Source: Lewinellaceae bacterium (GTDB lineage Bacteria; Bacteroidota; Bacteroidia; Chitinophagales; Saprospiraceae). Taken from it: a stretch of DNA of 64,000 bases. The translations under genes and the position numbers were made by a program. The stretch lies in contig JACJYB010000007.1 in assembly GCA_020636355.1 (NCBI GenBank), positions 62,001 through 126,000 of the forward strand, written 5' to 3'. Below the pieces are notes generated by a model, which saw only the letters and a list, made by a program, of their open reading frames with translations, did not search any database and was not told the DNA's origin. Of the stretch, positions 25,387-34,642 are shown piece by piece. The stretch's first letter is position 1. Every line of letters starts with the position of its first letter.

Positions 25387-26415
25387 ATGGTACCTAACTT
25401 AAATCAGGAACCGGCAGAAACAGCTGCAGATCGTAAAAGAGATCACATTGAGATGGCCTTTGAAGCCCAAACAGCCGGAGACCAGCTCGATGATCGTTTC
25501 ACCTATGAACCGGTTTTGGCAGCCCATCCGGAACCCATGCCTCCATTTGTGTTTCTGAATAAAAACATGAAGGCGCCGATCTGGATCTCTTCCATGACCG
25601 GAGGTACCTCGAAAGCAGGGCAAATCAACCGCCAACTGGCAAGGGCGGCAAAGGACTACGGCCTGGGAATGGGCCTGGGATCCTGCCGGAGGTTATTGTT
25701 TGAGAACGATACACTAGCGGATTTTGCCGTGCGGAAAGAGATTGGAGACCAGCCGTTTTATGCGAATCTGGGCATTGCTCAGATCGAACAATTGCACCAT
25801 AGCCACAAACAACACCTGATCCATGACCTGATTAACAAGCTGGAAGCCGATGGCCTGATCGTTCACATCAATCCATTACAAGAATGGTTACAGCCGGAAG
25901 GCGATCGCTTTGAACAATCACCGATTGTTATTTTGCGCAAGCTGCTGGACTGGTTTCCCTTTCCTGTTATTGTCAAAGAAGTCGGTCAGGGAATGGGTTA
26001 TGAAAGCGTCAAAACCTTAATGGAATTACCCATTGCTGCGCTTGAATTTGGTGCGTTTGGTGGCACTAATTTTGCCCTGTTGGAAATGATGCGCGGTGAT
26101 GCTGTTAAGATGGAAGCGTTCCGGGCGCTGGAGCGGGTGGGGCATACCGCAGAAGAAATGGTCCGGTTTGTGAATGATGCGATGACCGAACTGGGTTCAA
26201 AGAGACAGTGCAATCAGGTCATCGTCTCCGGAGGAATCCGCAGTTTTTTGGACGGACATTATTATTTGCAACGCTTATCTTTACCGGCAATATATGGCCA
26301 AGCATCGCCTTTTTTGAAATATGCCCTGGGGCCGTATGAGGTATTGCAACAATTCGTGGAATACCAGATTGCAGGCTTACAATTTGCCAGGAGCTATCTT
26401 AAATTGAGAACTTGA
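25387..26415 (+). CDS. fni: Type 2 isopentenyl-diphosphate delta-isomerase
   Basis: A 342-residue FMN-dependent isomerase interconverting IPP and DMAPP. The start ATG 25387 gives MVPNLNQEP then RKRDHIEMAF, the family's substrate-binding N-terminus. WISSMTGGTSKAGQIN, GMGLGSCR and QPFYANLGI follow as in type 2 enzymes, VKEVGQGM (about 198-205) contains the conserved Lys, EFGAFGGTNF replaces the usual SGxGGTS(W/F), and SGGIRSFLDG near the C-terminus binds the FMN phosphate. It is somewhat diverged but complete. Its stop overlaps the ATG of HMG-CoA reductase (TGATG), so the two are cotranslated. Confidence 0.9.
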   Translation: MVPNLNQEPAETAADRKRDHIEMAFEAQTAGDQLDDRFTYEPVLAAHPEPMPPFVFLNKNMKAPIWISSMTGGTSKAGQINRQLARAAKDYGLGMGLGSCRRLLFENDTLADFAVRKEIGDQPFYANLGIAQIEQLHHSHKQHLIHDLINKLEADGLIVHINPLQEWLQPEGDRFEQSPIVILRKLLDWFPFPVIVKEVGQGMGYESVKTLMELPIAALEFGAFGGTNFALLEMMRGDAVKMEAFRALERVGHTAEEMVRFVNDAMTELGSKRQCNQVIVSGGIRSFLDGHYYLQRLSLPAIYGQASPFLKYALGPYEVLQQFVEYQIAGLQFARSYLKLRT

Positions 26416-27788
26416 TGGATACCAATCAGATGCCACCAGAAATGAAAACCATCTCCGGATTTTCCAAGCTCTCCAAGCGCGGGAAGATCAAATGGATCGT
26501 GGAAAACTTCTTCAAAGATCCGGAGAACGTCATGCGCGAACTGATGAGCTACTGGGTTCAGAATGAAGAGCAGCAAAAAGTTCTCGATGGATTCAGTGAA
26601 AACACCATCAGCAACTTTGTGCTTCCTTACGGGGTGGCTCCCAACTTTCTGATCAATGATCAGATGTATTGCATTCCCATGGTTATTGAGGAAAGTTCGG
26701 TGGTTGCGGCAGCGTCTCATGCGGCGAAATTCTGGATGAACCGAGGCGGATTTAAGGCAGAAGTCATCAGTATGGTGAAAGAAGGCCAGGTCCATTTTAT
26801 CTGGCCGGGAAAACCGGAAATCCTGCGGGAGCTGTTTCCGAAGCTGCGCAGGGAACTGATCGAGAAGACCGGTTATCTTACTGAAAATATGCGGCAACGC
26901 GGCGGAGGCATTCTGGATGTGGAACTGGTGGACTTGACGGACAAAGAGCCAGGTTATTTTCAGCTGCGGGGAAAATTTGATACCCGCGACAGTATGGGCG
27001 CTAATTTTATCAATACCCTGCTGGAAGAGTTCTCCCAGCATTTGAAACTCTTCATGAGCCAACAGAAGCAACTTCCGGATAACTGGCAGGAGGTGGAAGT
27101 GATCATGTCTATTCTCTCGAATTATACCCCGGAATGTTTGGTTCGTGCTTCAGTGTCCTGCCGGGTCAGTGAGCTGGACCAGGCTATTAAGGATATGGAT
27201 GGAGAAACCTTTGCCCGGCGATTTTATCTGGCGGTCAAGATGGCTCATTGGGATCCATACCGGGCAACGACCCACAACAAAGGCATCTTCAACGGAGTAG
27301 ATGCAGTGGTTCTGGCCACCGGCAATGATTTTCGTGCTACCGAAGCGTGTGGGCATACCTATGCTTCACGCACCGGTCAATACGCCAGTCTCAGTGATTG
27401 CCGGATCGACGAGGACACCTTCCATTTCTGGCTGGATATGCCCCTGGCAATAGGAACCACCGGCGGCCTAACTTCATTACACCCCATGGCCAAAAGGTCC
27501 CTCGAGCTTTTGGGTAACCCCAATGCGGAACAGCTCATGCAGATCATTGCTGCGACCGGGTTAGCACAAAATTTTGCAGCAGTAAAATCCCTCGTTACCA
27601 CAGGCATTCAGAAAGGTCATATGAAGATGCACCTGGTCAATATTCTGACACGCATGGATGCATCGGAACGGGAAGTCAAAGAGGCCATTGTTTATTTTAA
27701 GGACAAAGTAGTATCCTTCCAATCGGTGCGGGAGTTTTTGGATGTTATCCGGAATAATCCCCCCGAGAATCAACAAATATTAGCCTAA
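26415..27788 (+). CDS. mvaA: Hydroxymethylglutaryl-CoA reductase, class II
   Basis: A 457-residue enzyme reducing HMG-CoA to mevalonate (or the reverse). It shows the class II blocks IEESSVVAAASHAAKF (about 92-107), RDSMGANFINTLLEE, DPYRATTHNKGIFNGVDAVV, GTTGGLTSLHPMAK and the C-terminal GIQKGHMKMH with the catalytic His. Class II enzymes can act in synthesis or degradation; placement next to an IPP isomerase and a GHMP kinase points to isoprenoid synthesis. The ATG at 26415 shares one base with the fni stop and is preferred to a TTG three bases earlier. A weak TA-rich box precedes the next gene. Confidence 0.95.
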   Translation: MDTNQMPPEMKTISGFSKLSKRGKIKWIVENFFKDPENVMRELMSYWVQNEEQQKVLDGFSENTISNFVLPYGVAPNFLINDQMYCIPMVIEESSVVAAASHAAKFWMNRGGFKAEVISMVKEGQVHFIWPGKPEILRELFPKLRRELIEKTGYLTENMRQRGGGILDVELVDLTDKEPGYFQLRGKFDTRDSMGANFINTLLEEFSQHLKLFMSQQKQLPDNWQEVEVIMSILSNYTPECLVRASVSCRVSELDQAIKDMDGETFARRFYLAVKMAHWDPYRATTHNKGIFNGVDAVVLATGNDFRATEACGHTYASRTGQYASLSDCRIDEDTFHFWLDMPLAIGTTGGLTSLHPMAKRSLELLGNPNAEQLMQIIAATGLAQNFAAVKSLVTTGIQKGHMKMHLVNILTRMDASEREVKEAIVYFKDKVVSFQSVREFLDVIRNNPPENQQILA

Positions 27789-27831
27789 TTATTCATACTT
27801 TCGTTGCTTGATCAACCACATCCCTTAAACC

Positions 27832-28740
27832 GTGTATCGAGCGAACGGAAAACTCTTGGTTACTGCGGAGTATGCAGTATTGGATGGAGCGCAGGCGCTA
27901 GCATTGCCCACCAAGCTTGGACAACGGTTTAAAGTCAAGGAACAAAGCAGAGGATACGACCTGGTCTGGAAAGCACTGGATGAGCAAGGCAAGACCTGGT
28001 ACGAAGGCAAATTCTCCCTTTACGATTTTTCGTGCATTCAGTCTACCGACGACAAAATCAGTAAAACACTTCGTAAGTTATTAAAGGCCTGCTGCCAGCA
28101 GAACTCGGATTTTTTGTCCAACTGGAAAGGTTACCAGGTCGTGAGCAATCTGGAGTTTTCCCGGGATTGGGGTCTGGGTTCCAGCTCAACCTTGATTTAT
28201 TTTCTCGCCGAATGGGCAGATATCAATCCCTATGTGCTGCTCTTTGATTCATTGGGCGGTTCGGGATACGATGTGGCTTGTGCCGGCGCCGAAGGACCTA
28301 TCCTGTATACCCTCGGAGAGGATGCCTTATCCATCGATCATCTGGACCACGACCTCCCATCAGCCCGCTATCTCTATTTTGTTCATACCGGAAGAAAACA
28401 GGATACCGAAGAAGCGGTTAAACAATACCGCAAACAATCCCGAAAAACCGATTGGATCGAGCAGATCAATGCACTTACCCAAGCGATGGTTTCCGTCAAG
28501 GATTATCAGGAGTTGAACCGGATTGTCACTGAGCATGAAAGCATTCTGGGTCAACAACTGTCCATGACTCCCGTTAAGGAACATCAGTTTGCCGATTTCT
28601 GGGGAGCGATCAAGTCCCTGGGCGCCTGGGGTGGTGATTTCATCATGGCTACCAGTGACCGGCCGGCTGAAGAAACAGCGGCTTATTTTAAAAGCAAAGG
28701 ACTGGATGTGTGCCTTCCCTATGATAAAATAATCCTGTAA
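27832..28740 (+). CDS. GHMP-family kinase (mevalonate-pathway type)
   Basis: A 302-residue small-molecule kinase with the GHMP fold. The N-terminus NGKLLVTAEYAVLDGAQALA is typical of mevalonate or phosphomevalonate kinases, and the ATP-binding loop DWGLGSSST lies at 112-120. GGSGYDVACAGAEGP (142-156) is the mark of the 'GYDLA' GHMP kinases of Bacteroidota. The start is GTG 27832. It follows HMG-CoA reductase by 43 bases; with fni this gives three isoprenoid genes in a row. Mevalonate, phosphomevalonate or another alcohol may be its substrate; sequence alone does not decide. No diphosphomevalonate decarboxylase is in the window. Confidence 0.88.
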   Translation: MYRANGKLLVTAEYAVLDGAQALALPTKLGQRFKVKEQSRGYDLVWKALDEQGKTWYEGKFSLYDFSCIQSTDDKISKTLRKLLKACCQQNSDFLSNWKGYQVVSNLEFSRDWGLGSSSTLIYFLAEWADINPYVLLFDSLGGSGYDVACAGAEGPILYTLGEDALSIDHLDHDLPSARYLYFVHTGRKQDTEEAVKQYRKQSRKTDWIEQINALTQAMVSVKDYQELNRIVTEHESILGQQLSMTPVKEHQFADFWGAIKSLGAWGGDFIMATSDRPAEETAAYFKSKGLDVCLPYDKIIL

Positions 28741-28892
28741 ACCTACCGATGACGGGATGCTCTCGTCAATCCATTCAAAGATCTTTTCTGGTGTCATTCA
28801 TTCGAACAAGACGGTTCAGGTTTCTTTTATTTCTTAACTTTATTCCCCCCGGATAAGCCCGGATCATTCAAACAATAAAAAAGGAACATCGT

Positions 28893-29945
28893 ATGAAAAC
28901 CATTAAAGGCCCTGCCATTTTTCTTGCCCAATTTGCCGGCGATAAGCCACCCCATGATACGCTTGATCATTTGTGCAAGTGGGCGGCAGACTATGGCTAT
29001 AAAGGCATCCAGATACCCACCTGGGTTAGTGCGCTGATCGATCTGGAAAAAGCGGCGACATCCCAAAGTTATTGCGATGATCTGAAAGGCAAGGTCCAAT
29101 CCTATGGGTTGGAAATAACCGAACTGTCTACCCATTTACAGGGTCAGCTGGTAGCCGTTCATAAAGCATATGACGAACTTTTTGACGGGTTTGCACCAAA
29201 GGAAGTGCATGGAAATCCCAAGGCCCGGCAGGCCTGGGCGGTTCAGCAACTGCTATGGGCCGCCAAAGCCAGCGAAAACCTGGGCCTTCATGCCCACGTA
29301 ACGTTTTCCGGAGCACTGATCTGGCCCTATATGTATCCCTGGCCACAGCGCCCTGCCGGATTAGTGGATCAGGCATTTAAAGAACTGGCTAACCGCTGGA
29401 CGCCCATCCTGAACGCCTACGAGGATGCCGGCATCGACCTTTGCTATGAGATCCACCCTGGTGAAGACCTTCATGACGGCATCACCTGGGAGATGTTTCG
29501 TGAAGCGACCGGAAATCATCCCCGCGTCAACATCCTGTACGATCCCAGTCATTTTGTCCTGCAACAATTGGATTATCTGCAGTTCATTGATATTTACCAC
29601 CCATACATCAAGATGTTTCACGTGAAAGATGCTGAATTTAATGCAACGGGAAGAGCAGGCGTATACGGAGGATATCAGGGTTGGGTGGATCGGCCCGGCC
29701 GTTTCCGTTCTCTCGGTGACGGGCAGGTTGATTTTGTCGGGATCTTTAGTAAACTGACGCAATACGGATACGACGGATGGGCGGTCCTTGAATGGGAATG
29801 TTGCATCAAAGACAGCGAGCAAGGCGCCGAAGAAGGAGCTATTTTTATTCAGAATCACATCATCGAAGTAGCCAAGAAAGCATTCGACGATTTTGCAGAT
29901 TCTGGCGTGGATCAGGCTTTACTGGATCGCATCATTGGTAAATAA
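28893..29945 (+). CDS. Sugar phosphate isomerase/epimerase (xylose isomerase-like TIM barrel)
   Basis: A 350-residue cytoplasmic TIM-barrel protein of the AP-endonuclease-2/xylose isomerase-like superfamily. Metal ligands are suggested by CYEIHPGED (about 185-193), ILYDPSHF (about 210-217), IKMFHVKDAEF (about 238-248) and AVLEWECC (about 295-302), the Glu/Asp/His/Glu pattern of the family. It probably isomerises or epimerises a keto-sugar or sugar acid; the substrate is unknown. An A-rich stretch and GGAAC precede the ATG. The TonB-dependent receptor gene begins inside its 3' end, hinting that the receptor imports the substrate (inference). Confidence 0.85.
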   Translation: MKTIKGPAIFLAQFAGDKPPHDTLDHLCKWAADYGYKGIQIPTWVSALIDLEKAATSQSYCDDLKGKVQSYGLEITELSTHLQGQLVAVHKAYDELFDGFAPKEVHGNPKARQAWAVQQLLWAAKASENLGLHAHVTFSGALIWPYMYPWPQRPAGLVDQAFKELANRWTPILNAYEDAGIDLCYEIHPGEDLHDGITWEMFREATGNHPRVNILYDPSHFVLQQLDYLQFIDIYHPYIKMFHVKDAEFNATGRAGVYGGYQGWVDRPGRFRSLGDGQVDFVGIFSKLTQYGYDGWAVLEWECCIKDSEQGAEEGAIFIQNHIIEVAKKAFDDFADSGVDQALLDRIIGK

Positions 29946-32211
29946 GATTTTCATACGATATCTTCTCTGGATTTTTCCGGGGATCCTTTTTGCACAGGGC
30001 GTCTCGGTGCAGGGATTCGTGTATGAAGATCTGATCGAAGCGCCGGTAGCGGGAGCACTCATTTATGTGGACGGTTATTATGCGTCGACGACCAATGGTT
30101 ACGGATCTTTCCAAATAGCTGATATTCTGCCCGGCAGGCACCGTCTGCGCATAGAAGCCAACGGCTATCAACCCTACCTCGAAACCGAATGGTGGATAGA
30201 GGCAGGGAAGTCAAAACAATTTCAATTTTATATTCAGCCGCTGACCGTTACCGGGGATACGGTATTTATTAAAGACTTCCGGCTGGATCAATTGATGCGC
30301 CGGAATACGGTCATATCCGTAGAAGAAATCGACCGCTTTCCCGCGTCATTTAATGATCCGGCGCGGTTGATTAACACATTACCGGGGGTATCCACAGCCA
30401 ACGATCAAGCCAATCATGCCATCATCCGGGGGCATTCGCCCAATGACATGGCCTGGTATCTGGAAGGCCTGGAAATCATCAACCCCAATCATCTCACCAA
30501 TGCAGGCACACCATCTGATAAACCCTCACTAAATGGGGGAGGGGTAAATATGATCAGCGCCCAATTGATGGATCGGGCCGATTTTTATGCAGGTGGCCTA
30601 CCGCCCAATTTGGGCAACGCACTGGCAGGGGGCATTAATATGGAATTGCGCCCCGGTAACCTGGAGAAATTTCAGTATACGGCCCAGGCAGGTCTGTTAG
30701 GGATTGACCTTGCCGCAGAAGGACCGGTTGTACGTGACCGCGTTTCCTTTTTGGCTAATTACCGGTATAGCACACTTGGTTTGCTATCTGCCCTCGGCGT
30801 TAATCTGGGAGATGAGCTTATCACCTTTCAGGACGCCAGCATCCATACCTACATCCAATTACCCCGGGGGCATCTCAAAGTCTTTGGAATGTGGGGAAAT
30901 AGCTCCAACCTTTTTGATGGGACTTCCAAAGATACCATCGAAACCTTCAAGGATCTTTACCGGATCGAATACACAAATACGGTAGGAATCGGTGGGCTGG
31001 TCTGGCAGCAATTGCTGGGAAGGCGATCACTGCTACGGATGGGGCTGGCTTATTCCGCGATCGATGCTTTTCGCGACGCATCGCAGGTCAAAGGAGATAT
31101 CCTTCCGATCAATTTTGCGCATGACATCCTGAAGCAATCCAAGCTTAGTTTGCTGGCCGAATGGTCCTGGCAGGCCTCTGAAACCCATTCGGTGCAGGCC
31201 GGACTTCAGGCCAATGATCATCACTTTGACGGTTTTTCGATTGACGCCGATCTTACGGAGACATCTCTATGGCAGCTAGCGCCATATGCCCAATACCAGT
31301 TGCAACGGGACCGCTGGCATGTGCTTGCCGCGGTACGGACACCGATGGTAAGCGACCACGGGCCGATGGTAGAACCCAGGTTGGAAGTAACCTTAAAACC
31401 GGTAAATGGGCATCAGCTGTCGGCTTCCCTGCAACGTCAAACGCAAATTCACCATCCGGTTGTTTATCTTTTTCACCAGCAAAATCCCAAGCCTGCAGAT
31501 AGTTGGCATTATCAATTTTCCTATCAATATGCCTGGAAATCCGACCGGTACGTTCAATTAAATGCTTACCTCCAGCAGATGGATAATTTGTTGACGGTAG
31601 CCTCTCCGTTATCTCATTTGGTCCAGCAATCTTCATTAAACTGGTTTGAGGACATACCCTACGGAACATATATACCAAATTCCAAAGCAAAAATTTCTGG
31701 AATAGAAGGGGTCTTTCAGCAATTTCTTCTAAAGAATTGGTATTATTTAGTTAATGCCAGTGTCTATAACGTAAAATTCAGAAATCTTGAGGAGCCATTC
31801 ACAGCTGGGCGATTTGACCAGCGTTATGTGGCTCATGCTACTGCCGGGAAAGAATGGAAATGGGAAGGATCGAAAAAAAGCCATACCGTCGGAGTAAATA
31901 TACATCTGCAGCAAAGCGGAGGTCTGCGTGAAGCCGCTATTGATCTTTCTACCTCACGAAATTTACACCGGACGGTTTACGATTATTCCGGTGGGTACGT
32001 AAATGCACTACCAGCTTATTTCAAGACGGACCTGCGGGTCTATTGGCGCAGAAGCACTTCCAGGTATAGCAGTTTGCTTTCACTTGATATTCAGAATCTA
32101 ACCAACGCAAAAAATGAAGCTTACCACTACTACGATTTTTATTTTGACCGCATCAGCACCCAGTATCAGTTGGGGTTGATACCCGTCATTAGCTATAAAT
32201 TATTCTGGTAG
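29935..32211 (+). CDS. TonB-dependent outer membrane receptor
   Basis: About 758 residues. A TTG at 29935 gives a good signal peptide (KIFIRYLLWIFPGILFAQG) and overlaps the isomerase gene by 11 bases; an in-frame TTG at 29893 would put the hydrophobic stretch too far inside. After cleavage at ...FAQ come a carboxypeptidase-like regulatory domain (GFVYEDLIEAPVAGALIYVDG), a plug domain (INTLPGVSTANDQANHAIIRGHSPND, shown here only in part: LPGVSTANDQ) and a large beta barrel ending in Trp (SYKLFW-type end). No SusD partner follows, unlike many polysaccharide systems. Ligand unknown. It converges on the M15 peptidase gene with a 12-base overlap. Confidence 0.9.
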   Translation: MVNKIFIRYLLWIFPGILFAQGVSVQGFVYEDLIEAPVAGALIYVDGYYASTTNGYGSFQIADILPGRHRLRIEANGYQPYLETEWWIEAGKSKQFQFYIQPLTVTGDTVFIKDFRLDQLMRRNTVISVEEIDRFPASFNDPARLINTLPGVSTANDQANHAIIRGHSPNDMAWYLEGLEIINPNHLTNAGTPSDKPSLNGGGVNMISAQLMDRADFYAGGLPPNLGNALAGGINMELRPGNLEKFQYTAQAGLLGIDLAAEGPVVRDRVSFLANYRYSTLGLLSALGVNLGDELITFQDASIHTYIQLPRGHLKVFGMWGNSSNLFDGTSKDTIETFKDLYRIEYTNTVGIGGLVWQQLLGRRSLLRMGLAYSAIDAFRDASQVKGDILPINFAHDILKQSKLSLLAEWSWQASETHSVQAGLQANDHHFDGFSIDADLTETSLWQLAPYAQYQLQRDRWHVLAAVRTPMVSDHGPMVEPRLEVTLKPVNGHQLSASLQRQTQIHHPVVYLFHQQNPKPADSWHYQFSYQYAWKSDRYVQLNAYLQQMDNLLTVASPLSHLVQQSSLNWFEDIPYGTYIPNSKAKISGIEGVFQQFLLKNWYYLVNASVYNVKFRNLEEPFTAGRFDQRYVAHATAGKEWKWEGSKKSHTVGVNIHLQQSGGLREAAIDLSTSRNLHRTVYDYSGGYVNALPAYFKTDLRVYWRRSTSRYSSLLSLDIQNLTNAKNEAYHYYDFYFDRISTQYQLGLIPVISYKLFW

Positions 32212-33042
32212 TTCTTTGCACTGCTGGTTGACACCTAAAACATAATTCTGTACAACATGGATGGAGTCTGCAGTTTCAGCGCCCAGGAATCCATTGATCA
32301 TATCATCGGATAGATGGTATTGCGCTTGGATGGTTAACGGCTGGGCGATAGGAAGATAGGACCAATGCCACTTTTCTTCCTGATAGCCGGTAGGCCGTAG
32401 GGAATCCTGTGCGGTGTATGGCTGGCAGAAACCAAAAGAATATGCATGCTGTTGCAGCCAGGTGTAGATTTTTAGTCCTTCTCCCTGCGCAAAATATTCG
32501 TTTGTCAGATTGTTGAGATCCATGTCACTGCCCCAGTGGTGCCGGGATGTGCCGGGCATGCTTGAATAGCGAAGAATTGCCAGCGCTCGTTCAACTGGGT
32601 CGGGCGTAGTTTTTGCCAGGTCACGGCCATCCTCTACCAGTCGGTCGCCATTCCATTTTGCTTCCCAGATGTCCTTTTGGGTGTTGAAATTTCGAGTGGC
32701 GGAGACGATTCGTAGCTGGACACCGTCCTGCATAGCGGAATCATACATACGCCGGAATGCTTCCAAAGTTTCTTTACGCAAATACAAACCACCGCGAGAG
32801 GCGTAAGCCTCCGGAACGACGGCAAAATCCGGATGGTGAGCCGGATCAAAGTGGCCGGTAATGTATAAAAGTTCCAGGCTATCGATCGGGGGTATCGAGT
32901 CCGCTATTGTAGATGCCGAATCATCCATTCTCATTTGCCCGGAATCATTGGCACAGGCACCAAAACCGAGCATTGAAAGGAAAAATGCAAGAAAAAGGTT
33001 ACTGGAAAAATTAGTTGGATAAGGTGAAATCCGGGTGTTCAT
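32200..33042 (-). CDS. M15 family D-Ala-D-Ala carboxypeptidase-like lipoprotein
   Basis: A 280-residue exported zinc peptidase of the VanY type. The signal peptide ends in LGFGAC, a lipobox, followed by a Ser/Asp-rich linker. Zinc and catalytic residues are seen in SRHHWGSDMDL (SxHxxGxxxD) and EKWHWSY (ExxH-like), with SATRNF upstream in the usual place. It should trim peptidoglycan stem peptides in the periplasm. ATG 33042 is chosen over TTG 33063. It overlaps the end of the preceding gene by 32 bases and, at its own end, the receptor gene by 12 bases. Confidence 0.88.
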   Translation of the reverse strand: MNTRISPYPTNFSSNLFLAFFLSMLGFGACANDSGQMRMDDSASTIADSIPPIDSLELLYITGHFDPAHHPDFAVVPEAYASRGGLYLRKETLEAFRRMYDSAMQDGVQLRIVSATRNFNTQKDIWEAKWNGDRLVEDGRDLAKTTPDPVERALAILRYSSMPGTSRHHWGSDMDLNNLTNEYFAQGEGLKIYTWLQQHAYSFGFCQPYTAQDSLRPTGYQEEKWHWSYLPIAQPLTIQAQYHLSDDMINGFLGAETADSIHVVQNYVLGVNQQCKELPE

Positions 33043-34432
33043 GGTGAAATAGATTTTTGTCAACGATGATTTTAGCCAATCGGTCAGGAACCATTTTTTT
33101 CCAGGTTAGATCGCCTTGTTCAATCATCTCAAGGACGGTATTGGGATAAATATGGAGCAGACCGGCATTAAATGCTTCAATATCTACAATGTGCTGGGAG
33201 TCCAGCAGGTATTGGTAGAGGAATTTAATTCCGTCTGGAACAGGCAAATTTTTCCCGGTAATGATTTCTCCGGTTTCTTCCTCTTTTACAGGATAAGCAT
33301 AGATGCGGATGTTACGGGTAAATAACTCACCAAAGGCGACCAAAAGCCTTCCATCGCGGTTGGCGTGGTATTTTTGATTGATGATTTCCAAGAGTTCCCG
33401 GACACCGATAACCAAACCTAATTTGCTGATCTTGTAATCGGCCAGGTAATTAATCAGGCACTGATGGTTGCTGCAATTTGATATGATCACGCTATGACCC
33501 AGTTTACATAATGATATGGCCCGGTCCAGAAAGTCCTGATAGGAAATGGAGCCATCAACTTCCAGGTTGTCCAGGGTGAGTTCGGCCAATAAGGCCGCTG
33601 TTTGAGGTTCTACCTCCGGTTCTTTCAGAAATTGGGTAAATCCGGCTTTAAAAACGTCGACGGATACCAGCGTAGGAGGCCGGAAATTACCGCGGACAAC
33701 CATCACCGATTTCTTATAAAGAAATTCTGACGCGTGTTTACTTTGTCCATTGGAGCCGAAGATGGAAACTTCGGTTAATCCGAATTTTACCAGCAATAAG
33801 CAAAGCAGCCGGTTATCTACGTTGACGAAATCCGGACCTTCCAGCCGGATCATATCAATGATTACCCGGCCTTCCAGGCTATCGTTGAGGCTTCGCACCA
33901 GTAATTCCGGATCATGGTTGTAATAGTAGCAGGCATAAATGAGATTTACTCCCAGGATTCCGATGGCGGCCTGCTGGAGCTGTGTGTCGTTGTCCAGCAT
34001 TTTTACATGGATAACCAGGTCATTGGGTCTTCCCGTAGGACTAAGCTGAAAACGAACGCCCATCCAGCCATTTCCGGAAATCGTACGGGAATAATTCAGG
34101 GCAGCTACGGTATCTGCAAATACAAAAAAATTGCGATCGGGCATGTGTTTCTGGAGCCGTTCCTCCATCAATACATATTCGTGATCCAGCATTTTATTCA
34201 CGCGGGCTTCACAAACATATCTCCCGCTGTGTTCGATGCCGTAGATTTCATCTGAATAAATTTTGTCGTATGCTGACATGGTTTTGGCAATGGTCCCTGC
34301 TGCCGCGCCAACTTTAAAAAAATGCCTGGCTACCTCCTGTCCAGCCCCGATTTCAGCAAATGTGCCATAAATTGTTTCATCCAGATTTATTTCCAGTGCT
34401 TTCTGATCGGTGTCCAGCATTTGTTTTTGCAT
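33011..34432 (-). CDS. Conserved protein of unknown function (ETIYGTFAEIGAGQEVARHF family)
   Basis: About 473 residues, cytoplasmic. The N-terminal motif ETIYGTFAEIGAGQEVARHF and later AAGTIAKTMSAYDKIYSDEIY recur in a family I recognise from Bacteroidota and a few other phyla; database names such as nicotinate-nucleotide adenylyltransferase or TonB receptor are not supported by any motif here (no HxGH). A second part (about 255-469) contains FRPPTLVSVDVFKAG and ISNCSNHQCLINYLADYK. The start may be 34432 or 34420. It shares 32 bases with the M15 peptidase gene. I cannot assign a function. Confidence 0.7.
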   Translation of the reverse strand: MQKQMLDTDQKALEINLDETIYGTFAEIGAGQEVARHFFKVGAAAGTIAKTMSAYDKIYSDEIYGIEHSGRYVCEARVNKMLDHEYVLMEERLQKHMPDRNFFVFADTVAALNYSRTISGNGWMGVRFQLSPTGRPNDLVIHVKMLDNDTQLQQAAIGILGVNLIYACYYYNHDPELLVRSLNDSLEGRVIIDMIRLEGPDFVNVDNRLLCLLLVKFGLTEVSIFGSNGQSKHASEFLYKKSVMVVRGNFRPPTLVSVDVFKAGFTQFLKEPEVEPQTAALLAELTLDNLEVDGSISYQDFLDRAISLCKLGHSVIISNCSNHQCLINYLADYKISKLGLVIGVRELLEIINQKYHANRDGRLLVAFGELFTRNIRIYAYPVKEEETGEIITGKNLPVPDGIKFLYQYLLDSQHIVDIEAFNAGLLHIYPNTVLEMIEQGDLTWKKMVPDRLAKIIVDKNLFHHEHPDFTLSN

Positions 34433-34614
34433 CCGCAATACTCCTTTATCCAGCAAAAGTAAGACAACAAATTGAACACGATATCGCGTTCATGGTTTTG
34501 TCTCTGTATTCTGGTGCTATGAACTGAAGTTGAAAGTGGCTTAAGTGTTTTACGGCGATTTGATCGAAATTGCGGAATAACTAATTGGTAACGAAAGCAT
34601 TGACTGAAATACAC

Positions 34615-34622
34615 TATTTTTG
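34615..34622 (+). promoter_or_regulatory. Putative promoter -7 box of mnmG
   Basis: TATTTTTG matches TAnnTTTG exactly, 20 bases before the GTG start of mnmG. No TTG element stands at the expected -33 distance, so only the -7 half is supported. Confidence 0.45.
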
Positions 34623-34642
34623 CACCCCAATAATACACGATC

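Noticed and set aside
26394..27071. Minus-strand open frame opposite HMG-CoA reductase
   Set aside because: Shadow of a gene with complete HMG-CoA reductase motifs.
33011..34432. Naming the conserved protein as nicotinate-nucleotide adenylyltransferase
   Set aside because: No HxGH nucleotidyltransferase motif or other supporting residues are present.
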